From NCBI GenBank assembly GCA_013817245.1, contig JACDDA010000001.1, positions 1 through 64,000 of the forward strand: a DNA stretch of 64,000 nucleotides. The letters run 5' to 3'. Made by a program: the position numbers and the translations under genes. How positions within the stretch are numbered: position 1 is the first letter of the stretch; every line of letters begins with the position of its first letter. Positions 1 through 6,840 of the stretch are shown one piece after another. A model generated the notes under the pieces. The model was not told where the DNA came from, ran no database searches, and saw only the letters and a program-made list of their open reading frames with translations. Source of the DNA: Gammaproteobacteria bacterium (GTDB lineage Bacteria; Pseudomonadota; Gammaproteobacteria; HTCC5015).

Positions 1-1242
1 AGTCTTTGCCGGCATCCGTGTCGCCGGTTGAGCCGCAATTGGTGCTCCATTGCGCAAGGCCAATGGTGTCGTTCTCAACGTGGCAACGCTCGCAGGTATT
101 GGTGCTGCCCGGATGGCTCGCCGCCGCCGTCGGTTTGTTGCGCAGCGCGGCGGTGGTGCTGACGTGACACGCGACGCAGCTGTTGCCGTTCTTATCACTG
201 GCGTGGTTAAAGGTCCACGCGGTCCAGACGCTGAAGTTGGTGCCGCTGTTGGTGTGGCAACTTTCGCACTCGGCGGTGCCGGTCGGAATGTGGGTGGCAA
301 TTTTAAGATCCGCGCCCCAGGCATTGCCGCTGACGTGACAGGTATCGCAGGTGAGCGCCGCTGAGACGGTGTCGCTGTGGCGCATGCAATCCGCGCCGCT
401 GGTGCCGCCGTCGTTATCACCGCAGGTGGTCTTCCAGTTCGGGGTTACAACCCCGCCGGCATGGCATAACTCGCAGGTCTCGGTCGAGCTTATATGAGTC
501 ACCGCGCTGTAATCGTTCTTGTGCCGACCGCCGCCACTGATGTGACAGCCACTGGCGTTGCAGCCGCTAACGGTACTGCTGTGATCAAAGCCTGCACCGG
601 TCCAGTCGGTGTATTTAACGGGTGTATGGCAGGTATCGCATTCGGCACTGGTGATCGGATGGCCTACTTTGTCCGCTTTGGTCATCGCTAATGCATGCGC
701 CCCACTGTGACAGCTGTTGCAGTTGCTTAAGACCGTGCCACTGGCTTGGCCGTGATCCATGCAGTCTTTGCCCGCATCCGTGTCGCCGGTCGTGCCGCAG
801 TTGGTGCTCCATTGCGCAAGGCCAATGGTGTCGTTCTCAACGTGGCAACGCTCGCAGGTATTGGTGCTGCCCGGATGGCTTGCCGCCGCCGTCGGTTTGT
901 TGCGCAGCGCGGCGGTGGTGCTGACGTGACACGCGACGCAGCTGTTGCCGTTCTTATCACTGGCGTGGTTAAAGGTCCACGCGGTCCAGACGCTGAAGTT
1001 GGTGCCGCTGTTGGTGTGGCAACTTTCGCACTCGGCGGTGCCGGTCGGAATGTGGGTGGCAATTTTAAGATCCGCGCCCCAGGCATTGCCGCTGACGTGA
1101 CAGGTATCGCAGGTGAGCGCCGCTGAGACGGTGTCGCTGTGGCGCATGCAATCCGCGCCGCTGGTGCCGCCGTCGTTATCACCGCAGGTGGTCTTCCAGT
1201 TCGGGGTTACAACCCCGCCGGCATGGCATAACTCGCAGGTCT
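1..1242. repeat. 762-bp in-frame tandem duplication inside the cytochrome gene
   Basis: Positions 1-482 match 763-1244 almost base for base. I see four mismatches in the first 60 bases, one in the next 60 and none after that up to about 480. The period is 762 bp (254 codons), so the frame is kept and each copy adds the same set of CXXCH sites. The first copy continues past the left edge, so the number of copies is unknown. The near identity argues for recent duplication or ongoing homogenisation. Confidence 0.93.
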
Positions 1243-2176
1243 CGCTGGTGCTCGGATGTGCGCCGCTCTTGTACGGACCAATCCCGGTCGGTGTGTGGCA
1301 GCTCACGCCGCAATCCACCGTTAAAGCCGTGTGATCCGTACTAGAAACATCTCTCCAATCAACCGTACTGTTATGACAAACATCACAATCGGAATTAGTA
1401 GGAATATGTCCGGGATGTTTGCCTGTTGCTGTTTGCCCATCGTGACAAGCTTGGCAGTTATCGCGTATTGATAAGTCTATTTCACTGTGCGGCATCGGAA
1501 TTTTGACAGGATTCCATGCAGGTGCTGTGGGTTCATGACAGGCTTCGCAGTTGTTACTCGTGAGGATATGACCAGACAAATCGTCTTCTTTAGAGTTGCG
1601 CGCAAATTGGTCACCATCATTATGACAATCGACACAATCGCCCGTGACTTCGTTGTGATCCATTTTGTGTAATGGACGCCACGTTTGACCATTTAAATGG
1701 CAAGCGTCGCAATTATCGGTGCTGTTGATGTGGGCAGCATCTTTGTCCATAGCAATAACATCGTTATGACAATCCGCACATTCGCCGCGTACATGCTGAT
1801 GGTTTACGGTAACGATATCCGACCAAGCAATGGTGTTATGGCAGGCGACACATTGGGTATCAACGCCCATATGGTCGAGCGTTATAAGGGTTTTTTCACG
1901 CGATAAGGTGCCATTGTCAGGCGCATCAATACCATGACAATCTACACATTGATTAGGAGTATCTCGAAATAAGCCACCTAAATGGCAGGATGCACAGGGA
2001 GCTTTTTCATGAGCATTTTCGAGCACGAAGCCTGTAGTAAAATGATCGAATTTATCGCGAGCTTGTTCTTTTTTGGCGTGGGCAGGCTGTATACATAGAC
2101 ATAGCAATGCGAACAAGATCACGCTTAATGCACGACCTATCCGCTTATAGTCTCTAATAGTCTCACTCAACAACAT
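1..2176 (-). CDS. Giant multiheme c-type cytochrome, N-terminal part (cut by window edge)
   Basis: The minus strand is open for 725 codons from an ATG at 2176 to the window edge. A signal peptide (hydrophobic SVILFALLCLCIQ, then AHA) is followed by heme motifs throughout: I count 21 CXXCH sites (CASCH, CVDCH, CVACH, CADCH, CDACH, CERCH and others), one CX3CH (CGVSCH) and one CX4CH (CNASGCH). Spacing of 20-45 residues and HIPT-type linkers resemble large cytochrome c3/c7-like electron-transfer proteins. It should be exported and hemylated in the periplasm, and may act there or on the cell surface. The C-terminus lies outside, so anchoring and total heme number are unknown. Codons 312 onward are tandemly duplicated with a 254-codon period and are much more GC-rich than the N-terminal third. 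No strong ribosome binding site is visible, so the start is the least certain part. Confidence 0.9.
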   Translation of the reverse strand, partial: MLLSETIRDYKRIGRALSVILFALLCLCIQPAHAKKEQARDKFDHFTTGFVLENAHEKAPCASCHLGGLFRDTPNQCVDCHGIDAPDNGTLSREKTLITLDHMGVDTQCVACHNTIAWSDIVTVNHQHVRGECADCHNDVIAMDKDAAHINSTDNCDACHLNGQTWRPLHKMDHNEVTGDCVDCHNDGDQFARNSKEDDLSGHILTSNNCEACHEPTAPAWNPVKIPMPHSEIDLSIRDNCQACHDGQTATGKHPGHIPTNSDCDVCHNSTVDWRDVSSTDHTALTVDCGVSCHTPTGIGPYKSGAHPSTSETCELCHAGGVVTPNWKTTCGDNDGGTSGADCMRHSDTVSAALTCDTCHVSGNAWGADLKIATHIPTGTAECESCHTNSGTNFSVWTAWTFNHASDKNGNSCVACHVSTTAALRNKPTAAASHPGSTNTCERCHVENDTIGLAQWSTNCGTTGDTDAGKDCMDHGQASGTVLSNCNSCHSGAHALAMTKADKVGHPITSAECDTCHTPVKYTDWTGAGFDHSSTVSGCNASGCHISGGGRHKNDYSAVTHISSTETCELCHAGGVVTPNWKTTCGDNDGGTSGADCMRHSDTVSAALTCDTCHVSGNAWGADLKIATHIPTGTAECESCHTNSGTNFSVWTAWTFNHASDKNGNSCVACHVSTTAALRNKPTAAASHPGSTNTCERCHVENDTIGLAQWSTNCGSTGDTDAGKD

Positions 2177-2662
2177 AACTATTTGTTCATCTACATCCAG
2201 ATTACAACTTTCATTAGTAGAGTATATAGATAGTTAATTAACAATCTGTGCGCCAAATCTCACGGGCGGGCAAGTCTACAGATTCAACGGTAAAAATCGA
2301 AGTCTGAATGTTAAATGCTGCGTTGTCTTAACAGTTGCTCAGCATTCTGCCTGACACTGACAGATCACCCTAAGCTAGCGGCGGCCTGAAATAATAACTT
2401 TAAGTATTATTGCTATAGAGGAAACACTTCGATGAATAACAAGTAGTAAACGCATCCCTATCTTTTTCCGCACTGAAATAATGGGCTCGCCTCGTGCTAA
2501 TGGATTTAGCCATCGAAAACCTACTGTAAAAATTAAAACTCTAATTATGTTTTTTTAAAATTATTTTATTAATAATTTTAACGCGTGACATTGTTAGCGC
2601 TCACAGCAAAAACAAAACAGACCGTCATACTTACATATGACGGTCTGAAAATTTTCAAATAA
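2177..2662. other. Intergenic region, no gene seen
   Basis: An AT-rich 486-bp gap lies between the cytochrome gene and the end of the Glt-like operon, both on the minus strand. It must hold the cytochrome promoter, but I cannot pick a convincing -35/-10 pair. The only clear structure is the terminator hairpin next to the upstream operon, listed separately. No open frame of useful size was found. Confidence 0.6.
2600..2647 (-). terminator. Rho-independent terminator of the Glt-like operon
   Basis: A perfect 12-bp stem (2618-2629 with 2636-2647, arm CAGACCGTCATA) and a 6-nt loop are followed on the minus strand by a T-rich run (TTTTGTTTTTG). It starts 16 bp after the stop codon of the last gene of the operon. 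Confidence 0.85.
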
Positions 2663-4096
2663 TTATTGCGGGAAAAACTCGATCGGATAACGAATCGTAA
2701 TAGAGTCTACGTCTTTAGGACCAAAGTTAAATAAACGCACACGTGTTGCAATCTTCGCTTCAAGCTCTGGATCTTTAAGCTCACTCGACTCCACTGAAAC
2801 ATTTGTTACAGAGCCGGACGGCGAAATAGTTAATTTCAATACTACTTTACCGCGCAAAGTTGGATTGGTACGCAGAGCTCGCTGATACATTTGATACAAG
2901 CTACTCTTATTACGATCAAATACGATTTGAACTTCTTCATCAGTACGCGAACCACGTACTGAATCTTGAGCAAGCGGTTCATTCGCATCACCAAATTCAT
3001 CGCTGATCACACCCGTCATACGCTGTGTGCCACGCGAACCTAAACCTGTACCACCGAAACCAGATCCGCCAACGTCGCGACTCATGCCCGCAACCGCTAC
3101 GCCACCACTACTACCACCTCTGGCGCTAGTGATTAATGAACGTTCGGTTTTACGTGCATTCGCACCGTCTGCTGTTACGCGCGCATTTTTACCTAGCGAT
3201 TGATCTAAATCATTGTCCATTAAATCGGCAAAGCTATCTTGAAATGCGAGCAGACCGGAACGGCTCGCTTTTTCACGCGCTTGTTTTTCCGCGTCGTTTT
3301 TAGGACCGGGTGCTTTTTTCTCTGGCTTTATACCATCATCTTTTTTCACTGAATCATCAGTTTCTTTTTTAGGCGGTGGTGGCGGCGGCGGTGGCGGTGG
3401 TTTGCGCTCTTTAATTAATTGCGCAAAACGATCATCCAAGATGACAACTTTTGGTATCTCTCTGACAGGCAATCTATCAATGTAATAATCAATTAAAAAT
3501 GCCAACAAAAATGCCAACAACAATAACAACCAACGAATACGGTTGTAACGTTTATCGTCTTCGTCTCTATTCCACGGCATGTTTGTGGTATGCCGGAAAT
3601 ACATAACAAACTCGACAGGTCTGCCTTCTGCATCATTAATAATGTATTTTTGCGCACGTGTAAGCGGTCTGATTTTATCTAGTTCAGCACGTGCCGTATT
3701 CGTGATTTCACGTGCTTCACTAAGCACTTGACGTTTTTCGTCGTACTGCTTTTTGATTTCTGCGCGTTTACTTTGCAATGCTGTTAACTGACGATCAATG
3801 CGTGCTGCGTATGCATCACTACGTTTTTTTAATTGTTCGGGAGAAATTACATCTTCAAAAAATAAATGCCCCTCTTCGGTCAAAGGCGGCAAATCCCCCA
3901 AACGACTTAATTGTTGCGAGAGGTTTTTTAAAGCTTGTGCAGTAGCATCTTTAGCATCTAATTCAGCCATGGCCGCATTAATTTCTGCGTACTCATGCTC
4001 AACAATATCTAAACGTATTTTAGTCTCATCATATTTCTCTTGCAGCGCTTGTTCTTGTTCGCTGACGGGTGGTGTCGTATTGTTTTGATTCGCCAT
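2663..4096 (-). CDS. AgmX/PglI-type TonB-like energy-transducing protein (GltG-like)
   Basis: A 477-aa protein. Residues 10-150 are charged and predicted coiled coil. One membrane helix follows at about 188-206 (WLLLLLAFLLAFLIDYY), then a run of ten prolines at about 232-243, a Lys/Glu-rich and Gly-rich linker, and a C-terminal TonB-like AgmX/PglI domain at about 385-477 (VQIVFDRNKSSLYQMYQRAL ... GKVVLKLTISPSG). The layout is that of a TonB protein which spans the periplasm and couples an inner-membrane proton channel to outer-envelope partners. It is the last gene of an operon that supplies an ExbB and two ExbD proteins. In Myxococcus, PglI (GltG) and AgmX (GltJ) share this C-terminal domain and belong to the gliding machine; equivalence here is inferred from domain and context. 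The long cytoplasmic coiled coil is unusual for a plain TonB. Confidence 0.85.
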   Translation of the reverse strand: MANQNNTTPPVSEQEQALQEKYDETKIRLDIVEHEYAEINAAMAELDAKDATAQALKNLSQQLSRLGDLPPLTEEGHLFFEDVISPEQLKKRSDAYAARIDRQLTALQSKRAEIKKQYDEKRQVLSEAREITNTARAELDKIRPLTRAQKYIINDAEGRPVEFVMYFRHTTNMPWNRDEDDKRYNRIRWLLLLLAFLLAFLIDYYIDRLPVREIPKVVILDDRFAQLIKERKPPPPPPPPPPKKETDDSVKKDDGIKPEKKAPGPKNDAEKQAREKASRSGLLAFQDSFADLMDNDLDQSLGKNARVTADGANARKTERSLITSARGGSSGGVAVAGMSRDVGGSGFGGTGLGSRGTQRMTGVISDEFGDANEPLAQDSVRGSRTDEEVQIVFDRNKSSLYQMYQRALRTNPTLRGKVVLKLTISPSGSVTNVSVESSELKDPELEAKIATRVRLFNFGPKDVDSITIRYPIEFFPQ

Positions 4097-4117
4097 AACT
4101 CAAATAACCTATAAAAT

Positions 4118-4615
4118 TTATTGCACAGCTTTTTGGGAAACGGCTAAGGAGATTTTGTCGTAACCTGCAACCGTGCTAGTAGCCATAATTTTTTTCAATA
4201 CTTTAAATTGGATTTCACGATCACCCATAATATTGATATTACGTTTTGCTCCAGAGTCATCAGCAGGTAACACTAACCGAGCAGCTTCTTCTTCTAAAGC
4301 GACACGCAAAGGTTCGATCACAGGATCTTCTGCTGTACTTGCCATCACTTCTACCGTACTCGCAACAACGCGTTCGTTTAACCAAATATCGGTAGGCGTT
4401 ATCATGACGACAGTAGATTTTTCGGGTTTTTGTTCCGCTACTGAATCAGGCAACTTTAAACTACTGGGCGGTTGCATTTCTGCACTACCGGACGTGTTCA
4501 ATAAGAAAAACACAAGAATAGTAAAAACATCCATTAACGAAGTTAAATTGAGTGCTGGAACAGCGCGACTACGCGCACGCTCCATTCGTTTCATTCGCCG
4601 TGATTGTTGTTTCAT
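4118..4615 (-). CDS. ExbD/TolR-family proton-channel subunit (AglQ/AglS-like), with channel Asp
   Basis: A 165-aa protein with a short basic N-terminus, one membrane helix at about 25-42 (LTSLMDVFTILVFFLL) and a periplasmic domain. The conserved ExbD/TolR channel aspartate is present (D29 in SLMDVF). ExbD proteins bind an ExbB/TolQ channel and turn proton flow into movement of a TonB-like or TPR partner. This one lies between a second ExbD gene and the TonB-like gene. The start fits the usual short cytoplasmic tail; the first-position alternative MKRMER is possible. Confidence 0.9.
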   Translation of the reverse strand: MKQQSRRMKRMERARSRAVPALNLTSLMDVFTILVFFLLNTSGSAEMQPPSSLKLPDSVAEQKPEKSTVVMITPTDIWLNERVVASTVEVMASTAEDPVIEPLRVALEEEAARLVLPADDSGAKRNINIMGDREIQFKVLKKIMATSTVAGYDKISLAVSQKAVQ

Positions 4616-4640
4616 TTAATAATCCTGCTTCGAGCGCCTA

Positions 4641-5120
4641 TTAAGGCGCATCACCCACTGAAATTTCAGGGAATAATTCATACCTATCAATAATGCCGCC
4701 CGGTTTTTCAATTTCGACACGGCTTACCGCATCCATAACTTTTACCATGGCTTCGTAACGTAACTCGGGCTCCATCAATACGGTGGCATCTAATTTATCG
4801 GGGAAATTATTTTTAATTTCACGCAATACATTTCGCAAACCCGCAATATCGTATTCACCTTCTTTAGAATTTGGAAAACGCGTAACAATTTGCAAACCAT
4901 CACCAATTTCCAAACGATCTTTTCGTACGATAACTTCTAATGCAATTTTCTTTTCATCCGCGGCAGCAGCGCCACCCGGGGAAGGTAAATTTAATTGCAA
5001 AATTGTAACGCGTGAAAACACCGCCGAGATCAACAAAAACGGCACTAAAATCACCATCAAATTTAAGAAGGCGGTGATATCCAGATCCGGGGGGATTTGT
5101 GGGCCCCGACGTCTAGCCAT
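4641..5120 (-). CDS. ExbD/TolR-family protein lacking the channel Asp (Asn instead)
   Basis: A 159-aa protein from the ATG at 5120 (MARRRGPQ), overlapping the ExbB stop by 8 bp; a GTG five codons upstream is a weaker alternative. The single helix reads DITAFLNLMVILVPFLLIS. Aligned with the neighbouring ExbD (LTSLMDVFTILVFFLL), the proton-carrying Asp is replaced by Asn (N20). A periplasmic domain follows. The pair of unlike ExbD proteins beside one ExbB matches the AglR-AglQ-AglS layout of the Myxococcus machine, but the loss of the Asp suggests a structural rather than proton-relaying role. Confidence 0.88.
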   Translation of the reverse strand: MARRRGPQIPPDLDITAFLNLMVILVPFLLISAVFSRVTILQLNLPSPGGAAAADEKKIALEVIVRKDRLEIGDGLQIVTRFPNSKEGEYDIAGLRNVLREIKNNFPDKLDATVLMEPELRYEAMVKVMDAVSRVEIEKPGGIIDRYELFPEISVGDAP

Positions 5121-5769
5121 TTTTTGACGCCTCACGACGTGAAACTTCAGATAACAAATTTAAAGTTTTAACTGATGCCATTTCTAAGCTATCAACAATT
5201 TGACCGGTTTTGGTTGTTAAGAATGTATACAACAACAACAAAGGAATACCCGCAATCAAACCAAACGCTGTGGTATTCATGGCCACCGCGATCGCGCCTG
5301 ATAATACGTCAGCACGCTTAGCAGGATCGACACCAGTTACTTGACTAAACGCTTGAATCAAACCCATAACCGTACCCAGCAGACCCAACAAAGTTGAGAT
5401 GTTTGCCAAAATACCTAGATAGTGAGTACGACGTTCGAGCTGAGGAATAACTTCCATCATGCCTTCTTCCATCGCGATTTCGATATCATCACGACGACGA
5501 GCTGCGCCATGGCGACTCAAACCTAAACTTAACACCGTGCCAATTTCAGTATTCGAATGCGCTGTCATTTCACGTGCGCGCTCAAACTGACCTTCTTCTA
5601 AAACAGGCTGTAATTCTGCCCACATTCTGCGATTTTGACGTTCCACTTTGGATAATTTCATATAGCGTTCAATAGCAATTGCAACGCCCCAAGCAAACAC
5701 AAAACCGATTGGTGCCATAAAAATGCCACCTTCATACATAAATCGCCAAGTATCATAAATCAACTGCAT
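5113..5769 (-). CDS. MotA/TolQ/ExbB-family proton channel protein (AglR-like)
   Basis: A 218-aa protein with three membrane helices, at about 15-32, 115-140 and 160-185, and a cytoplasmic loop between the first two, as in TolQ/ExbB. The second and third helices carry the small-residue pattern of the family (LANISTLLGLLGTVMGLIQAF; AVAMNTTAFGLIAGIPLLLLY), with Thr residues lining the pore. It should form the inner-membrane proton channel with the two ExbD proteins encoded directly downstream. AglR is the matching Myxococcus protein; TolQ proper is less likely because no tolA, tolB or pal gene is nearby. Confidence 0.93.
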   Translation of the reverse strand: MQLIYDTWRFMYEGGIFMAPIGFVFAWGVAIAIERYMKLSKVERQNRRMWAELQPVLEEGQFERAREMTAHSNTEIGTVLSLGLSRHGAARRRDDIEIAMEEGMMEVIPQLERRTHYLGILANISTLLGLLGTVMGLIQAFSQVTGVDPAKRADVLSGAIAVAMNTTAFGLIAGIPLLLLYTFLTTKTGQIVDSLEMASVKTLNLLSEVSRREASKNG

Positions 5770-5824
5770 AACGCTCTCCTCACCTTCGTAATTTTAATTA
5801 ATTGTACAAAAAAATATTTCGCCT

Positions 5825-6124
5825 TTACGGCTCAACAGCAGCGACCGGGTCTCCGGAATTCGCGAATTGGTAATATTCTAATTCGCGCATAAACACATCT
5901 CTGTCTAACACTATCAAGCGTTCATCTAGAGTATTGGTCAATTGTGTTTCAAGACCTACCGCAGAACTTTTCCAAGGCACGATAAATAAGGTTTTTGGTA
6001 ATTCACGATTACCAATAATGGATGTACCCCGCATATCCACAACCTCACCTTGCGCGAAGCTCAGCGACGTAACACAGATCAATAAGATACAAACGCTAAC
6101 TCGTTGCCACAAAGTCATCATCAT
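5825..6124 (-). CDS. Small exported protein of the Glt-like operon, function unknown
   Basis: A 99-aa protein with a signal peptide (VSVCILLICVTSLSFA, then QGEVV), so it is probably periplasmic, with a mature part of about 75 residues. I do not recognise a family. Its ATG overlaps the stop of the upstream TPR gene (TAATG), which implies translational coupling and membership of the same machine. The mature part contains PKTLFIVPWK and ends with an acidic tail. Confidence 0.75.
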   Translation of the reverse strand: MMMTLWQRVSVCILLICVTSLSFAQGEVVDMRGTSIIGNRELPKTLFIVPWKSSAVGLETQLTNTLDERLIVLDRDVFMRELEYYQFANSGDPVAAVEP

Positions 6125-6840
6125 TAACTTCCCTTGCTCACAGGAGCAACAGTTGTTGATTCAGGGGCAGGTACCGAATTGTCAACAGGTAGTGCCGATG
6201 GCGGAGTAGCGCTCGGCTCGGCAATACCCGCACGTTGACGTACGTCGCTCAACCACATGCTAACTTTTTGAGCATCACTAGGATTTAACTGTTGATACTT
6301 TTCAAAATGTTCCACTGCGCACTTCGGTAGATCAATATAAATATCACATAATACGCCTAAATTAAGATGCACTTTGGCATAAGCTGGATCACTTTTTATG
6401 GCTTTTTCATAGGCTTTTTTGGCTTCTTCGAATTGCCCCGTGCGCCGCAAAAATAAACCATATTCATTTTGCGCAACGGCATTCATAGGATCAACTGCTA
6501 CCGCTTTCGCTAACGCAGCGCCGGCTTTTTCCATGTTATCTGCATTATCAATATCACCGCTTAACTTCATATAAGCAATACCAAGATTGATATACGCGCC
6601 GGTTAACTGATCATTTTTTGCAACAATCGCTTCCAATAATGGAATCGCTTCGGCATATTTCTCTTGTTTCATAAAACTTAATGCTTCTTTAAACCGCGCT
6701 TCAACCGCAGCACTAACTTCTACTGGCTTACGATCGCGATAATTAGCACTCGTGCTCATTCCACCGGTGCATGCAGTCAACATCAACGTCATCATCAATA
6801 ACGCTGCATATAAACCCTGCGTTGAGTTAATAGATGGCAT
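6124..6840 (-). CDS. TPR lipoprotein (GltE/AglT-like)
   Basis: A 238-aa protein from the ATG at 6840, which has GGGGAG upstream and overlaps the preceding gene by 14 bp; a start 11 codons earlier is possible. A lipobox (LMLTAC) predicts a lipoprotein. Tetratricopeptide repeats fill about residues 45-190 (for example AIPLLEAIVAKNDQLTGAYINLGIAYMKL; AKVHLNLGVLCDIYIDL), and a Pro/Ser/Ala-rich tail follows. Size, lipid anchor and position suit an outer-membrane scaffold like AglT (GltE) of the Myxococcus machine; that match is inferred. Confidence 0.85.
   Translation of the reverse strand: MPSINSTQGLYAALLMMTLMLTACTGGMSTSANYRDRKPVEVSAAVEARFKEALSFMKQEKYAEAIPLLEAIVAKNDQLTGAYINLGIAYMKLSGDIDNADNMEKAGAALAKAVAVDPMNAVAQNEYGLFLRRTGQFEEAKKAYEKAIKSDPAYAKVHLNLGVLCDIYIDLPKCAVEHFEKYQQLNPSDAQKVSMWLSDVRQRAGIAEPSATPPSALPVDNSVPAPESTTVAPVSKGS

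Noticed and set aside
727-1182. A 151-codon Ala/Thr-rich minus-strand frame inside the cytochrome region, and similar plus-strand frames at 50-364 and 746-1126
   Set aside because: They are other-frame shadows of the GC-rich duplicated CXXCH-coding sequence; only the frame opening at 2176 gives regular heme motifs and a signal peptide.
2663-5769. Tol-Pal system
   Set aside because: No tolA, tolB or pal gene is present, and the TonB-like protein has the AgmX/PglI C-terminal domain with three TPR neighbours instead.
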